Of a DNA stretch of 64,000 nt, positions 8,558-18,106 are shown in pieces; the first letter of the stretch is position 1; every line of letters starts with the position of its first letter. Made by a program: the position numbers and the translations under genes. Under the pieces are notes generated by a model. It saw only the letters and a list, made by a program, of their open reading frames with translations. It ran no database searches and was not told the origin of the DNA. The DNA is taken from NCBI RefSeq assembly GCF_030519475.1, contig NZ_JAUMKD010000001.1, forward strand, positions 1,240,001 to 1,304,000, given 5' to 3'. The DNA comes from Micromonospora sp. C28SCA-DRY-2 (GTDB lineage: Bacteria; Actinomycetota; Actinomycetes; Mycobacteriales; Micromonosporaceae).

Positions 8558-9589
8558 ATGACGAACACCAGGACGCGGATCCCACAGGATCTCGACCGCA
8601 ACCTTGCCCTCGACCTGGTCCGGGTCACCGAAGCCGCGGCGATGGCGGCCGGCCGGTGGGTCGGCCGGGGCGACAAGGAGGGCGGCGACGGGGCCGCCGT
8701 CGACGCGATGCGCAAGCTGATCAACTCGATCCCGATGCGGGGCGTGGTGGTGATCGGCGAGGGCGAGAAGGACAACGCGCCGATGCTGTTCAACGGCGAG
8801 GAGGTCGGCGACGGCACCGGCCCGGAGGTGGACGTCGCGGTCGACCCGATCGACGGCACCACCCTGATGAGCAAGGGCATGCCGAACGCCCTGGCGGTGC
8901 TCGCGGTCGCCGAGCGGGGGGCGATGTTCGACCCCAGCGCGGTCTTCTACATGGAGAAGCTCGCCGTCGGCCCGGTCTACGCCGACGTGGTGGACATCAA
9001 CGCCGGGGTGGCCGAGAACCTGCGCCGGATCGCCAAGGTCAAGGGCACCGACGTCTCCGAGGTGACGGTCTGCGTGCTCGACCGGTCCCGGCACGACGAC
9101 CTGGTCGCCCAGATCCGCCGGACCGGCGCCGGCATCCGGTTCATCTCCGACGGGGACATCGCGGGCGCCATCGCCGCCGCCCGCGGCGAGTCGGACGTCG
9201 ACGTGCTGATGGGCATCGGCGGTACGCCGGAGGGGATCACCGCCGCCTGCGCGCTCAAGTGCATGGGCGGGGCGATGCAGGCCAAGCTCTGGCCGCGCGA
9301 CGACGAGGAGCGGGAGAAGGCGCTCGCCGCCGGGCACGACCTGGACCGGGTGCTCACCACCGACGACCTGGTCACCGGGGACAACTGCTTCTTCGTGGCC
9401 ACCGGCGTCACCTCCGGCGACCTGCTGCGCGGGGTCCGCTACAAGGCCGGTGGGGCGTACACCCAGTCGATCGTGATGCGCTCCAAGAGCGGCACCATCC
9501 GGGTGATCGACTCGTACCACCGGCTGGAGAAGCTGGCGCTCTACTCGGCCGTCGACTTCGACGGCCGTCCGCTGGCCGAGCAGGAGTGA
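8558..9589 (+). CDS. glpX: class II fructose-1,6-bisphosphatase
   Basis: Hydrolyses fructose 1,6-bisphosphate to fructose 6-phosphate, the committed step of gluconeogenesis. In many actinobacteria GlpX is the main such enzyme. The 343-residue product has metal- and phosphate-site motifs typical of the family: [44 protein letters not shown] and [29 protein letters not shown] 8558 has an excellent AGGAGG site 6 nt upstream; the earlier frame is not needed. The stop codon overlaps the start of the next gene (GTGA). PEP carboxykinase at 24596 serves the same pathway. Confidence 0.96.
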   Translation: MTNTRTRIPQDLDRNLALDLVRVTEAAAMAAGRWVGRGDKEGGDGAAVDAMRKLINSIPMRGVVVIGEGEKDNAPMLFNGEEVGDGTGPEVDVAVDPIDGTTLMSKGMPNALAVLAVAERGAMFDPSAVFYMEKLAVGPVYADVVDINAGVAENLRRIAKVKGTDVSEVTVCVLDRSRHDDLVAQIRRTGAGIRFISDGDIAGAIAAARGESDVDVLMGIGGTPEGITAACALKCMGGAMQAKLWPRDDEEREKALAAGHDLDRVLTTDDLVTGDNCFFVATGVTSGDLLRGVRYKAGGAYTQSIVMRSKSGTIRVIDSYHRLEKLALYSAVDFDGRPLAEQE

Positions 9590-10569
9590 GCGCCGCCGGG
9601 ACGACGGTCCGACCCGTCCCGCCGGCGACCCGCCGGATCGTCGGGGTGGGCTTGGCGATCGCCTCCGGGGTCGCCGTGGCCGTGCAGTCCCGGATCAACG
9701 GCGAGTTGGGCGTACGGCTGGCCGACGGGATCGCCGCCGCGGTGGTCTCCTTCGGGCTGGGCCTGCTGGTGCTGCTGGTGCTGGTGCCCGCGACGCCGAC
9801 CGGGCGGCGGGGGCTGGCCGCCCTGCGCCGCGCGCTGGCCGCCGGCGAGCTGCGGCCGGTGCAGTGCCTGGGCGGCGTCTGCGGCGCGTTCCTCGTGGCC
9901 AGCCAGGGGCTGACCATCGGCGCGCTCGGTGTGGCGGTCTTCACCGTGGCGGTGGTCGCCGGCCAGTCGGCGAGCAGCCTGGCCGTGGACCGCGCCGGGG
10001 TCGGCCCGGCCGGCCGGCAACCGGTCACCGGCCAGCGGCTGGCCGGCGCCGGGCTGACCGTGGTCGCCGTGCTGCTCGCCGTCGGCGACCGGTTCGGCGA
10101 CCCGGCCGCGCTGGCGCTGGCCGTGCTGCCGCTGCTCGCCGGGGTGGCCATCGCCTGGCAGCAGGCGGTCAACGGCCGGGTACGGGTGGCCACCGGCAGC
10201 GCGCTGACCGCCACGCTGGTCAACTTCACCGCCGGCACGCTGGCCCTGCTCGTCACGTTCGCCGTCGACCTGGCGGTACGCGGCCGCCCGACGGGCGGGC
10301 TGCCCAGCGAGCCCTGGCTCTACCTGGGCGGCCCGATCGGCATCGTGTTCATCGCGCTCGCCGCCGCGATCGTCCGGTTCACCGGCGTGCTGCTGCTCGG
10401 CCTGGCCACCATCGCCGGCCAGGTGGTCGGCGCCGTGCTGGTCGACCTGGTGCTGCCCACCGCGGCCTCGCACCCCGGCCCGGCCACGCTGCTGGGCGCG
10501 GCGCTGACCCTGGTCGCGGTGGTGGTGGCCGCCGTGGGCCCACCCGTGCGCCGCCCCGCCATCCGCTGA
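9586..10569 (+). CDS. DMT-family transporter (YdcZ-like)
   Basis: Integral membrane protein of 327 residues with about ten hydrophobic segments in two similar halves, typical of YdcZ/DMT-type permeases. Conserved-looking stretches are [16 protein letters not shown] in the first half and [25 protein letters not shown] in the second, an internal repeat centred on Q..-NG. GTG 9586 overlaps the glpX stop (GTGA), so translation is probably coupled. The substrate cannot be told from sequence. A much longer open frame extending back to 8341 is antisense or shadow and was discarded. Confidence 0.85.
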   Translation: MSAAGTTVRPVPPATRRIVGVGLAIASGVAVAVQSRINGELGVRLADGIAAAVVSFGLGLLVLLVLVPATPTGRRGLAALRRALAAGELRPVQCLGGVCGAFLVASQGLTIGALGVAVFTVAVVAGQSASSLAVDRAGVGPAGRQPVTGQRLAGAGLTVVAVLLAVGDRFGDPAALALAVLPLLAGVAIAWQQAVNGRVRVATGSALTATLVNFTAGTLALLVTFAVDLAVRGRPTGGLPSEPWLYLGGPIGIVFIALAAAIVRFTGVLLLGLATIAGQVVGAVLVDLVLPTAASHPGPATLLGAALTLVAVVVAAVGPPVRRPAIR

Positions 10570-10624
10570 GCGGGTGGGGCCGGCGACCGACGGCCGGGCG
10601 TCACCCGGGACGAACGCCGGTGGG

Positions 10625-11554
10625 TCAGCCGGTGACCCGGGCCGGGGCGGGCAGGGTGGCGGCGAGCGCCTCGTCGAGCGGTGTGGGGTCGATGCCGAAG
10701 GTCGCCGTGGTGGCCGTGGAGTCGAGCAGGAACGGCCGCTCGAACTGGTAGGCCACCTCGCGCATCTCCTTCGCGGTCGGGTCGAACAGCCCGCCGAGCC
10801 AGAGCACCGGGCCGGGCATCCGGGTCAACCGCGGGGCCGGCGCGCCGGCCAGGGTCGCCGCCCGGGTGGCCAGTTCCCGGATCGAGACCGCCGGCGGTGA
10901 CGGCACGTGCCAGGGGCGGCCCCAGCCGCGCTCGTCACCGGCCACCGCGACCAGCGTCCGGGCCACGTCACCGACGTACGTCCAGCTGTGCGGCGCGTCC
11001 AGGTCGGCCGGCACCAGCGCCCGCCGGCCGGCCGCCACCCGGGGCAGCACCAGCATGGTCACCAGCGACTGCGCGCCGGCGCCCAGGTAGTCGGAGCCCC
11101 GCACCTCGGTGACCCGGACCCGGCCGGCCCGGTGGGCGGCCAGCGCGTCCGTCCACATCCGCACCCGGACCTGGCCCTTCACGCTGTTCGGCCGCAGCGG
11201 CGTCGACTCGGTCATCGGCGCGTCGACCGGGCCGTAGCCGTAGTGGTTGCCGACCGTGGCGAGCACCGCGCCGCCGCGCTCGGCGGCGGTGAGCAGCGCG
11301 CCGGCCAGCGGCGGCCAGTCCGTGGTCCACCGGTGGTAGGCCGGGTTCGCGCAGTTGTAGAGCGCCACCGCGCCGGTGGTCAGCTCGGCCAGCCGCTCGG
11401 CGTCCGTGGCGTCCGCCGCTACCCGCTCGACGCCCGGGTGCTCCGGCCCCCCACCGCGGCGGGTCACCAGCCGCACCCGCTCGCCCCGGTCGGCCAGGAG
11501 TCGGGCGGTGGCCGAGCCGACGGGGCCGGCGCCGACGATCACATGCAGTGCCAT
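10625..11554 (-). CDS. NAD-dependent epimerase/dehydratase family protein
   Basis: Rossmann-fold short-chain reductase of the extended/atypical type, 309 residues. The N-terminal nucleotide site is VIVGAGPVGSATARLLADRGERV. Other landmarks are VALYNCANPAYHRW, ATVGNHYGYGPVD, and HSWTYVGDVARTLVAVA near residue 190. The usual YxxxK catalytic pair is not clear, so it may be an atypical member. It is divergent from a TetR regulator, with two palindromes between them, so it is probably that regulator's target. Substrate unknown. Confidence 0.8.
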   Translation of the reverse strand: MALHVIVGAGPVGSATARLLADRGERVRLVTRRGGGPEHPGVERVAADATDAERLAELTTGAVALYNCANPAYHRWTTDWPPLAGALLTAAERGGAVLATVGNHYGYGPVDAPMTESTPLRPNSVKGQVRVRMWTDALAAHRAGRVRVTEVRGSDYLGAGAQSLVTMLVLPRVAAGRRALVPADLDAPHSWTYVGDVARTLVAVAGDERGWGRPWHVPSPPAVSIRELATRAATLAGAPAPRLTRMPGPVLWLGGLFDPTAKEMREVAYQFERPFLLDSTATTATFGIDPTPLDEALAATLPAPARVTG

Positions 11555-11587
11555 CAGGATTCACTCTCCAGAGCGGTCATACGTTTT

Positions 11588-11655
11588 GAGAGCACTGCTC
11601 TCGGTTGAGCACCAGCATGCCCCCGCCGGCCGGGCCGCGTCAAGAGCAGTGCTCT
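11588..11655. promoter_or_regulatory. paired TetR operator palindromes
   Basis: Two dyads carrying the same half-site: 11588-11602 (GAGAGCA-C-TGCTCTC) and 11643-11655 (AGAGCA-G-TGCTCT). Their centres are 54 bp apart. They lie in the 140-bp gap between the divergent epimerase and TetR genes. A further half-like CGCTCTCTCC lies at 11669-11678. The symmetry and position suggest binding of the TetR protein, repressing both genes. Confidence 0.7.
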
Positions 11656-11694
11656 CGATTTTGATACGCGCTCTCTCCATGGCAGGGTGAACGC

Positions 11695-12393
11695 ATGTCC
11701 GCGTCCTCGATCCGCGCCCGGGTCCGCGCCGAGATGATCGACGAGATCAAGGCGGTGGCCCGGCGGCACCTGGCCACCGACGGCGCCAACCTCTCCCTGC
11801 GGGCGGTGGCCCGTGACATGGGCATGGTCTCGTCGGCGATCTACCGCTACTTCCCCAGTCGGGACGAGCTGCTCACCGCGCTGATCATCGAGGCGTACGA
11901 CGCGCTGGGCAGCGCGGTGGAGGCCGCGGACGCCGACCGCGACCGCGCCGACCTGCGCGGGCGCTGGCACGCGGTCTGCCGCGCGGCCCGCGGCTGGGGG
12001 CTCGCCCATCCCGCCGAGTACGCGCTGCTCTACGGCAGCCCGGTGCCCGGCTACGCCGCCCCGGACGCCACCATCGGGCCGGCCCAGCGGCCGCCGCTGA
12101 CCCTGATCGGCATCCTGCGCGACGGGTTCGCCGCCGGCCGGATTGAGCCGCCGCCGGCCACCGAGCCGGCCGGGCCGCTCCGCGCCGACCTGGCGGAGCT
12201 GGCCGCGCAGCTCGGTGGCGGCCTGCCCGAGGCGCTGCTGGCCCGCGGCATGGCCGGCTGGACCCAGCTCTTCGGGCTGATCAGCTTCGAGCTGTTCGGC
12301 CGGATCAACCGCGCGCTCCCGCACCGGGACCACTACTTCGACCACCAGATCGCGCTGATGGCCGACCTCATCGGCCTCCCGCGTCCGGCTTGA
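11695..12393 (+). CDS. TetR-family transcriptional regulator (WHG-type C-terminus)
   Basis: A 232-residue regulator. The helix-turn-helix is at about 20-65 (IKAVARRHLATDGANLSLRAVARDMGMVSSAIYRYFPSRDELLTALI is its span; key pair SSAIYRYF). The C-terminal ligand domain contains WHAVCRAARGWGLAHPAEYALLYGSPVPGY, the pattern of WHG-type TetR proteins. ATG 11695 has an AGGGTGA site. It is divergent from the epimerase gene and overlaps the convergent membrane protein gene by 26 bp. It probably autoregulates through the two palindromes upstream. Confidence 0.88.
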   Translation: MSASSIRARVRAEMIDEIKAVARRHLATDGANLSLRAVARDMGMVSSAIYRYFPSRDELLTALIIEAYDALGSAVEAADADRDRADLRGRWHAVCRAARGWGLAHPAEYALLYGSPVPGYAAPDATIGPAQRPPLTLIGILRDGFAAGRIEPPPATEPAGPLRADLAELAAQLGGGLPEALLARGMAGWTQLFGLISFELFGRINRALPHRDHYFDHQIALMADLIGLPRPA

Positions 12394-13354
12394 CCCGGCC
12401 GCCGTCCGGCACACCGGGCGCGGGGCCGGCGGGGCGCGGTGCAGGCCAGGGCGGGTCAGGATCATCCGGGCTGCCGGCGCCGACCAACCGTGCCGCCCGC
12501 CATCCCAGCACCAGTCCCGGCCCGGCGGCCAGCACCGCCAGCAACACCGCCACCCGGGCGTACGCCGGCCGGCCGTAGAGCCATCCCGTCAACGGCAGCG
12601 CGGCCAGGGCCACGGCGACGGCGCCGGCCAGCAGCACCTCCAGGCTCCACCGGCCGGGTGCGCCCCGGCTCCAGAGCGGTACCAGCGCGAACAGCATCCC
12701 GGCCAGTAGCGCCACGAGGAGGGCGAGCAACGCCGCGATCGCGGTGACGGACTGGTCCAGCCACACCGCGGCCAGCAGGGTCGCGGCGATGGCGCCGAGC
12801 GAGGCCAGGCAGACGGGCAGCCACGGACCGTATCCGGCGCGACGCCCGGCCCGCGCGGCGGACAGGAGGAGCACCGCGACGCCCAGGGTGAGCCCGAACA
12901 TCGCGGCCCGGAGCGGATCCCCGCCCCGGTCGGCGGGAGTGCTCCGGCCGAGCGTCGGAGGGCGTCCGTCGAACGGATGCCCGCTCACCTGCGCGCCGAC
13001 GAAGCCGACCCGCTGCCAGGTCCCGTCGGGGCCACGGAGGGCCGACGCGCCGGCGGCGACGTACCCGCTGGACTTGACAGCGGTGAAGCTGGCGGCGACG
13101 AGACCGAGCCCGGCCACGGCGGCGGTTCGGGCCGGCAGTCGCGGCGCCAGCAGGGTGAGCAGCACCGCGACCAGCGGCGGCGCGAGGACCAGTCCGGCGA
13201 CGTCGCTGAGCTTCCCGGTCAGCAGGCCCGGGAAGGCCGGCTTGAGCAGGTGGTCGTTGACCACGAGGAGGACCAGGGCGGCGACCGTCGTCGGATGGCC
13301 CAGCCAGGCCAGGGTCGCCGGCGCGCCGTCACGCTGCGGGTTCGGGTCGCTCAT
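12368..13354 (-). CDS. polytopic membrane protein
   Basis: Not recognised as a named family. The 328-residue product has about eight hydrophobic segments: the first at about 20-40 followed by KPAFPGLLTGKLSDVAGLVLAPPLVAVLL, more near 75, 150, 180, 200, 235 and 265. The PGLLTGKLSDVAGL loop is a recognisable pattern in hypothetical bacterial membrane proteins. The C-terminal tail is Pro/Asp-rich. The 3' end overlaps the convergent TetR gene by 26 bp. Function unknown. Confidence 0.7.
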   Translation of the reverse strand: MSDPNPQRDGAPATLAWLGHPTTVAALVLLVVNDHLLKPAFPGLLTGKLSDVAGLVLAPPLVAVLLTLLAPRLPARTAAVAGLGLVAASFTAVKSSGYVAAGASALRGPDGTWQRVGFVGAQVSGHPFDGRPPTLGRSTPADRGGDPLRAAMFGLTLGVAVLLLSAARAGRRAGYGPWLPVCLASLGAIAATLLAAVWLDQSVTAIAALLALLVALLAGMLFALVPLWSRGAPGRWSLEVLLAGAVAVALAALPLTGWLYGRPAYARVAVLLAVLAAGPGLVLGWRAARLVGAGSPDDPDPPWPAPRPAGPAPGVPDGGRVKPDAGGR

Positions 13355-13420
13355 CGGCCCACGGTCGCAGCAACGGATCTCGATCCGGCCACGACCGGGC
13401 CAGCATCCGGTACCGCTGCG

Positions 13421-14389
13421 TCAGGTGCCGTCGGAGGAGTGCCCGGGGAAGAGGTGGGCGCTCGGGTCGATGGCCACCGCCGCGTTGTTCACCGCGGTGG
13501 CGGCCTCCCCGAAGCCGGTCGCGATCAGCCGCACCTTGCCCGGGTACTCGGTGATGTCGCCGGCCGCGAAGATCCGGGGCAGGTTGGTCGCCATCGCGCT
13601 GTCGACCACGATGTGCCGGCGGTCCAGCCGCAGTCCCCACTCGGCGAGCGGCCCGAGGTCGGCGGTGAAGCCGAGCGCCGCGATCACGGTGTCCACCGGC
13701 AGGGTCTCGGCGGCGCCGCCGCGTACGGTGATCTCGGCGCCGGTCACCGAGCCGTCGCCGTGCAGCCGGGTCACCTCGGCGTTGACCACCACCCGCACCG
13801 GCATGGCCAGCACCCGGGCGACAGTGGCGGCGTGCGCCCGGAACTTCTCCCGCCGGTGCACCAGGGTCACCGACCGGGCCAGCGGCTGGAGGGTGGCCGC
13901 CCAGTCGAACGCCGAGTCGCCGCCGCCGACGATCAGCACGTCCCGGTCGGCCAGCTCGGCCGGCTGCGGGACGAAGTAGACGATCCCGGCGCCGACGAAG
14001 TGCTCGGCGACCGGCAGCGGGCGGGGCGTGAAGCTGCCCAGCCCGCCGGTGATGATGACCGCGCCGCAGCTCACCTGCTCGCCACCGGCCAGCCCGAGCA
14101 CCGGGCGCTCGCCGGCGTAGCCGAGCTTCTCGGCCCGGGCGCCGAGCAGGTAGAGCGGGTCGAACGGGGCGGCCTGGGCGACCAGGTTCGCCACCAGGTC
14201 GCGCCCCTTGATCGACGGGAAGCCGGCCACGTCGTGGATCAGCTTCTCCGGGTACATGGCGGTGATCTGCCCGCCGGGCTCGGGCAGTGCGTCGACCACC
14301 GCGACGGACAGCCCGCGGAACCCGGCGTAGTACGCCGCGAACAGCCCGGCCGGGCCGGCCCCGATCACCGCGACATCGACCTCGCGCAT
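13421..14389 (-). CDS. ferredoxin-NADP reductase, thioredoxin-reductase-like type
   Basis: Two-dinucleotide-binding flavoprotein of 322 residues. The FAD site is at the N-terminus (VAVIGAGPAGLFAAYYAGFRG), followed by PGGQITAMYPEK and DVAGFPSIKG. The NADPH site is in the middle (DVLIVGGGDSAFDWAATL). A late FAD motif NLPRIFAAGDITEYPGK is present. It lacks the redox CxxC of thioredoxin reductase, and with the GQ..MYPEK loop this matches YumC-type ferredoxin/flavodoxin-NADP reductases. Likely supplies or drains electrons from a ferredoxin. A GGAAAG sequence lies upstream of ATG 14389. Confidence 0.9.
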   Translation of the reverse strand: MREVDVAVIGAGPAGLFAAYYAGFRGLSVAVVDALPEPGGQITAMYPEKLIHDVAGFPSIKGRDLVANLVAQAAPFDPLYLLGARAEKLGYAGERPVLGLAGGEQVSCGAVIITGGLGSFTPRPLPVAEHFVGAGIVYFVPQPAELADRDVLIVGGGDSAFDWAATLQPLARSVTLVHRREKFRAHAATVARVLAMPVRVVVNAEVTRLHGDGSVTGAEITVRGGAAETLPVDTVIAALGFTADLGPLAEWGLRLDRRHIVVDSAMATNLPRIFAAGDITEYPGKVRLIATGFGEAATAVNNAAVAIDPSAHLFPGHSSDGT

Positions 14390-14504
14390 GGGCGTACCGT
14401 CGCTTTCCGCTCACGGATCTACGCGTGCTGATCCCGACGGTAGGGCCGGCGGCGGGCCCGGGCAAGCACGTCCCACCGCGCCGCGGGCGACGCCGGTGGC
14501 CTGG

Positions 14505-15158
14505 TCAGGGCAGGGTGAGCGAGGACTCGGAGTGGTAGGGGCCGCCGAGGTCGGGGCGGCGGCGCCGGAAGACGATCGCGGCCACCACCCCGCCGAGCAG
14601 CCCGAACAGGTGCCCCTGCCAGGAGATCCGGTCGTCGGTGGGCAGGATGCCGACCAGCTGCCAGCCGTAGAGGAGGCCGACCAGCAGGACGACAGCGAAG
14701 TTCCACCAGCTCCGCTCGACGATGCCCCGGGTGAGCAGGATGCCCAGGTAGCCGAAGATGACCCCGCTGGCGCCCACCACCACCGAGTTGGACGAGCCGG
14801 TGAACCACACCCCGAGCCCGCTGACCAGCACGATCACCAGGGTGGACCAGAGGAACCGGCGGGCGCCCGCGGCCAGCACGAAGGTGCCGAGCAGGATCAG
14901 CGGGATGCTGTTGCTGTAGAGGTGGTCGAAGCCGTGGTGCAGGAACGGCGAGAAGAAGACCCCGTCCAGCCCGTCGATGCGCTGCGGGATGATCCCGGCG
15001 GCGGCGTCCAACCCGAAGGCCAGGCCCTGGTCGGCGGCCTCGACGAGGAACAGGAACGGCACCACGGCGCACATGGCGACGAAGGCCCGGCCGAGCGCGG
15101 CGTAGAACGCCTCGGTGCCGAACCGGTGCGGGTCGCCGCTTCCGGGGAGCAGGGTCAC
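14505..15158 (-). CDS. rhomboid-family intramembrane serine protease
   Basis: Membrane protease that cuts substrates within the bilayer. Six hydrophobic segments. The catalytic Ser is in VVVGASGVIFGYLG (about residue 131) and the His in ISWQGHLFGLLGG (about 183). The family HHGFDHLYSN loop is also present. GTG 15158 was chosen because the longer frame (to 15272) is low-complexity PPAPP and runs through a 16-bp hairpin that looks like the terminator of the upstream gene. With that longer start the numbering shifts by 38. GGAGG directly abuts GTG 15158, so the start is uncertain. Substrate unknown. Confidence 0.88.
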   Translation of the reverse strand: MTLLPGSGDPHRFGTEAFYAALGRAFVAMCAVVPFLFLVEAADQGLAFGLDAAAGIIPQRIDGLDGVFFSPFLHHGFDHLYSNSIPLILLGTFVLAAGARRFLWSTLVIVLVSGLGVWFTGSSNSVVVGASGVIFGYLGILLTRGIVERSWWNFAVVLLVGLLYGWQLVGILPTDDRISWQGHLFGLLGGVVAAIVFRRRRPDLGGPYHSESSLTLP

Positions 15159-15224
15159 CCTCCAATGGCTATCAGCAATCGCCGGCCGCCGCCACTCAGG
15201 GCCCGGATCGGCGATCCGCGACGG

Positions 15225-15258
15225 CGGCGGGGCGGGTGGCACGCCACCCGCCCCGCCG
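15225..15258 (-). terminator. strong hairpin, probable terminator of lytic transglycosylase gene
   Basis: Perfect 16-bp stem with a 2-nt loop (left arm ends GGCGGGTGGC at 15240, right arm begins GCCACCCGCC at 15243). It lies about 58 nt beyond the stop codon at 15317 and upstream of the preferred rhomboid start. Confidence 0.6.
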
Positions 15259-15316
15259 GCCGTTCCGGACATCGCGGCGCGGGGTCAGGCCCGCCGCGCC
15301 GGAATGGTCGCCGCGA

Positions 15317-16003
15317 TCAGTACCAGCCCACGTCCTGGGAGTGGGCCCACGCCTTGCAGGGCGTGCCGTAACGGCCCTCGATGTAACCGAGGCCCCACTT
15401 GATCTGGGTGGCCGGGTTGGTCTGCCAGTCGTCGGCGACCGAACCCATCTTGCTGCCCGGCAGCGCCTGCGGGATGCCGTACGCCCCGGAGGAGGAGTTG
15501 CGGGCCTTGTGGTTCCAGCCGCTCTCCTTGTCCCAGAGCTTGTTCAGGCAGGGGAACTGGTCGATCGCGAAGCCCGCATCGAGCATCAGCGCGCACCCGA
15601 CCTTCCGGTTGCCGCTGAACTCGGCGCAGGACGCCGGGATCGGCCCGTCGTACGGCTTGCTCTCGGCCGCCTTGCGCTCCGCCTCTTCCCGCGCCTTCTT
15701 CCGCGACGCCGCGGCGGCCTCGGCCTCGCGGGCCCGCCGGGCGGCCTCCTTGGCGGCCGCCTCCGCGCGCAGCTTGGCCTGGTACTCGGCGGCCCGCTGC
15801 TTGGCGGATTCCAGCTGGTGGGCGGCGTGCCGCTCGCGCTGGTAGTCGAACTCGGCCTGCTCGACCGCGACTGAAGCCTGCGCGGTCAGGCCCTGCTGCT
15901 GGGTCTCCCGGTCTTCGCCCAGGTAGAAACCGCCGGCAACGCCCACGGAGAGCAGCGCGACAGCGGCCGTGCGGGCGCCGAACCGGCTCCACAGCCGACT
16001 CAC
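15317..16003 (-). CDS. secreted lytic transglycosylase-like (SLT-type) protein
   Basis: Cell-wall enzyme, probably cleaving peptidoglycan glycan strands. The 228-residue product has an N-terminal membrane/signal segment (about 10-28). A long Ala/Glu/Lys/Arg coiled coil spans about 35-125. The C-terminal SLT-like domain has LWDKESGWNHKARNSSSGAYGIPQALPGSKM, with Glu in KESGW as the likely catalytic residue, then NPATQIKWGLGYIEGRYGTPCKAW. GTG 16003 is preceded by GAAGGGA; the frame upstream of it is not protein-like. The 279-bp leader (16004-16282) showed no riboswitch I could recognise. Confidence 0.88.
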   Translation of the reverse strand: MSRLWSRFGARTAAVALLSVGVAGGFYLGEDRETQQQGLTAQASVAVEQAEFDYQRERHAAHQLESAKQRAAEYQAKLRAEAAAKEAARRAREAEAAAASRKKAREEAERKAAESKPYDGPIPASCAEFSGNRKVGCALMLDAGFAIDQFPCLNKLWDKESGWNHKARNSSSGAYGIPQALPGSKMGSVADDWQTNPATQIKWGLGYIEGRYGTPCKAWAHSQDVGWY

Positions 16004-16202
16004 GAAGTGGTCCCTTCGTCGGGTGCAAGGACACGGCACGGAGGACGCCCTGGCCGGGCGGTCCACGCCGTGAGCGCCGGCGGCCCTGGGCCGGTGACGA
16101 CCGGCTCGCCGGGCCGCACCGCCGGGGCCGTCCGCCGTGTGACGAACGATCACCAACGATCTTCCCGGTACCTGGGCGCTCGTGGGACACCATCGCGCAC
16201 AG

Positions 16203-16230
16203 TGAGGCTGATGGGAAACCAAGAGCCTCA
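16203..16230 (-). terminator. weak hairpin beyond phoH
   Basis: TGAGGCT (16203-16209) pairs with AGCCTCA (16224-16230) across a 14-nt loop. It lies 50-80 nt past the phoH stop codon, in otherwise less GC-rich sequence. Could end phoH transcription; weak. Confidence 0.35.
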
Positions 16231-16282
16231 ATTGTGACTTGCACCACTACGAAAATGCGGACAAACGCCCAGGAAACGGTCG

Positions 16283-17698
16283 TCAGGTCGGGATGTCCTC
16301 CAGCAGATCCGTCACCATCGCGGCGATCGGAGAACGCTCCGAACGGCTGAGCGTGACGTGGGCGAAGAGCGGATGGCCCTTCAGGGCCTCGATGACGGCG
16401 GTCACGCCGTCGTGCCGACCGACCCGGAGGTTGTCCCGCTGGGCGACGTCGTGGGTGAGCACCACCCGAGAGCCCTGGCCGATCCGGGACAGCACGGTCA
16501 GCAGCACCCCGCGCTCCAGCGACTGCGCCTCGTCCACGATGACGAAGGCGTCGTGCAGGCTGCGGCCCCGGATGTGGGTCAGCGGCAGCACCTCCAGCAG
16601 GCCGCGCGAGGTGACCTCCTCCAGCACGTTCTCGTGCACCACCGAGCCGAGGGTGTCGAAGACCGCCTGCGCCCAGGGCGACATCTTCTCCGACTCCGAT
16701 CCGGGCAGGTAGCCCAGTTCCTGCCCGCCGACCGCGTACAGCGGCCGGAAGACGATCACCTTCCGGTGCCGGCGGCGTTCCATCACCGCCTCCAGTCCGG
16801 CGCAGAGCGCGAGCGCCGACTTGCCGGTGCCGGCCCGGCCACCCAGCGACACGATCCCGATCGACTCGTCCAGCAGCAGGTCGAGAGCGATCCGCTGCTC
16901 GGCCGAGCGGCCGTGCACGCCGAACGCCTCCCGGTCGCCGCGGACCAGCCGGACCGTCTTGTCGGGCAGCACCCGAGCGAGCGCGGAGCCCCGGGCCGAC
17001 TGCAGCACCAGGCCGGTGTGGCAGGGCAGGCCGGCGGCGCCGTCCAGGTCGAGCGTCTCACCGGCGTAGAGGCGGCCGATCTCCTCCTCGGCCAGCTCCA
17101 GTTCGGACATCCCGGTCCAGGTCGGGTCGCTGGCCTGGCCGTGCCGGTACTCGTCGGCGCGCAGGCCGACCGAGGCGGCCTTGACCCGCAGCGGCATGTC
17201 CTTGCTGACCAGGGTGACCTCGCGCCCCTCGGCAGCCAGGTTCAGCGCCACGGAGAGGATCCGGGCGTCGTTGCTCTCGTTGCGGAAGCCGGGCGGCAGC
17301 ACCCCGTCGTCGGTGTGGTTCAGCTCGACGCGCAGCGTGCCGCCGGCGTCGTTGGCGGGCACCGGCCGGTCCAGCCGGCCATGCCGCACCCGCAGCTCGT
17401 CCAGCATGCGCAGGGACTGCCGGGCGAACCAACCCAGCTCCGGGTGGTGCCGCTTGCCCTCCAGCTCCGAGATCACCACCAGCGGCAGCACCACCTCGTG
17501 CTCGGCGAAGCGGTGGAAGGCCGCCGGGTCGGAGAGCAGTACCGAGGTGTCCAGGACGAAGGCCTGGCCGCCTGGTCGGGGCTCCTCGGGATCGGCCGGC
17601 GCGGCGGCCGCCGTACGGCGGCTCCGGGTGGCGCGGCGGGTCGTGGCAGTCGCGGCCGGGGTCTGGTCGACACCGGCGGTCGTACGGCGAGTCGTCAC
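16283..17698 (-). CDS. phoH: PhoH-family protein with N-terminal PIN domain (PhoH2-like)
   Basis: Predicted ATP-driven RNA helicase/ribonuclease of the PIN-PhoH type, 471 residues. After a basic, disordered start (1-45) the PIN domain runs from about 48 ([25 protein letters not shown]) to 175 ([24 protein letters not shown]). The PhoH ATPase follows, with Walker [17 protein letters not shown], Walker [12 protein letters not shown] and [12 protein letters not shown]. The start is uncertain: GTG 17698 has GGAGCAGG upstream, and longer frames are Arg-rich and doubtful. Cytoplasmic. Stands alone. Confidence 0.93.
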   Translation of the reverse strand: MTTRRTTAGVDQTPAATATTRRATRSRRTAAAAPADPEEPRPGGQAFVLDTSVLLSDPAAFHRFAEHEVVLPLVVISELEGKRHHPELGWFARQSLRMLDELRVRHGRLDRPVPANDAGGTLRVELNHTDDGVLPPGFRNESNDARILSVALNLAAEGREVTLVSKDMPLRVKAASVGLRADEYRHGQASDPTWTGMSELELAEEEIGRLYAGETLDLDGAAGLPCHTGLVLQSARGSALARVLPDKTVRLVRGDREAFGVHGRSAEQRIALDLLLDESIGIVSLGGRAGTGKSALALCAGLEAVMERRRHRKVIVFRPLYAVGGQELGYLPGSESEKMSPWAQAVFDTLGSVVHENVLEEVTSRGLLEVLPLTHIRGRSLHDAFVIVDEAQSLERGVLLTVLSRIGQGSRVVLTHDVAQRDNLRVGRHDGVTAVIEALKGHPLFAHVTLSRSERSPIAAMVTDLLEDIPT

Positions 17699-18106
17699 AG
17701 GCCTGCTCCGGCGGATGGGCACCCGGCCACCCGCGTTCCGCCTCGTCCGGTGCCCGGGGACACGGGGTCGGATGCGGGCCCCGTGTGCGAGGTCGCAGGT
17801 CCGGGCTGGCCGGCTGGCCCGGGACAACCCCGTGCCATGCCTAGACGCTAGCCGCGCGCGACCGTCCCGGCTAGAGGGCGATCGTGGATCTCTGGTAACG
17901 CTCCCGTCAACGACGTGTGACCCCGGCTCGGAGCCGTTCTCGGGCGCGGCGGAACCGGCCGGGATGCATGCCCCCTGCGCGCATCCCGGCCGGCGGGGAC
18001 CACCGTCACCGGTCTGACGTGGTCCCGACGGTGCGTGTCCGCCGCGGACGACGCACCGTGCCCTGGGTCCGGCCGGCGGGGCTCTCGGGTACCCCGTCGA
18101 CCGGGC

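Noticed and set aside
8341..10569. 742-codon fused frame through glpX and the DMT gene
   Set aside because: Only its last 327 codons encode a protein-like product; the first part is out of frame with glpX.
16004..16140. Possible cyclic-di-AMP (ydaO) riboswitch before the lytic transglycosylase gene
   Set aside because: Such genes often have one, but I do not see its conserved sequence blocks on the minus strand.
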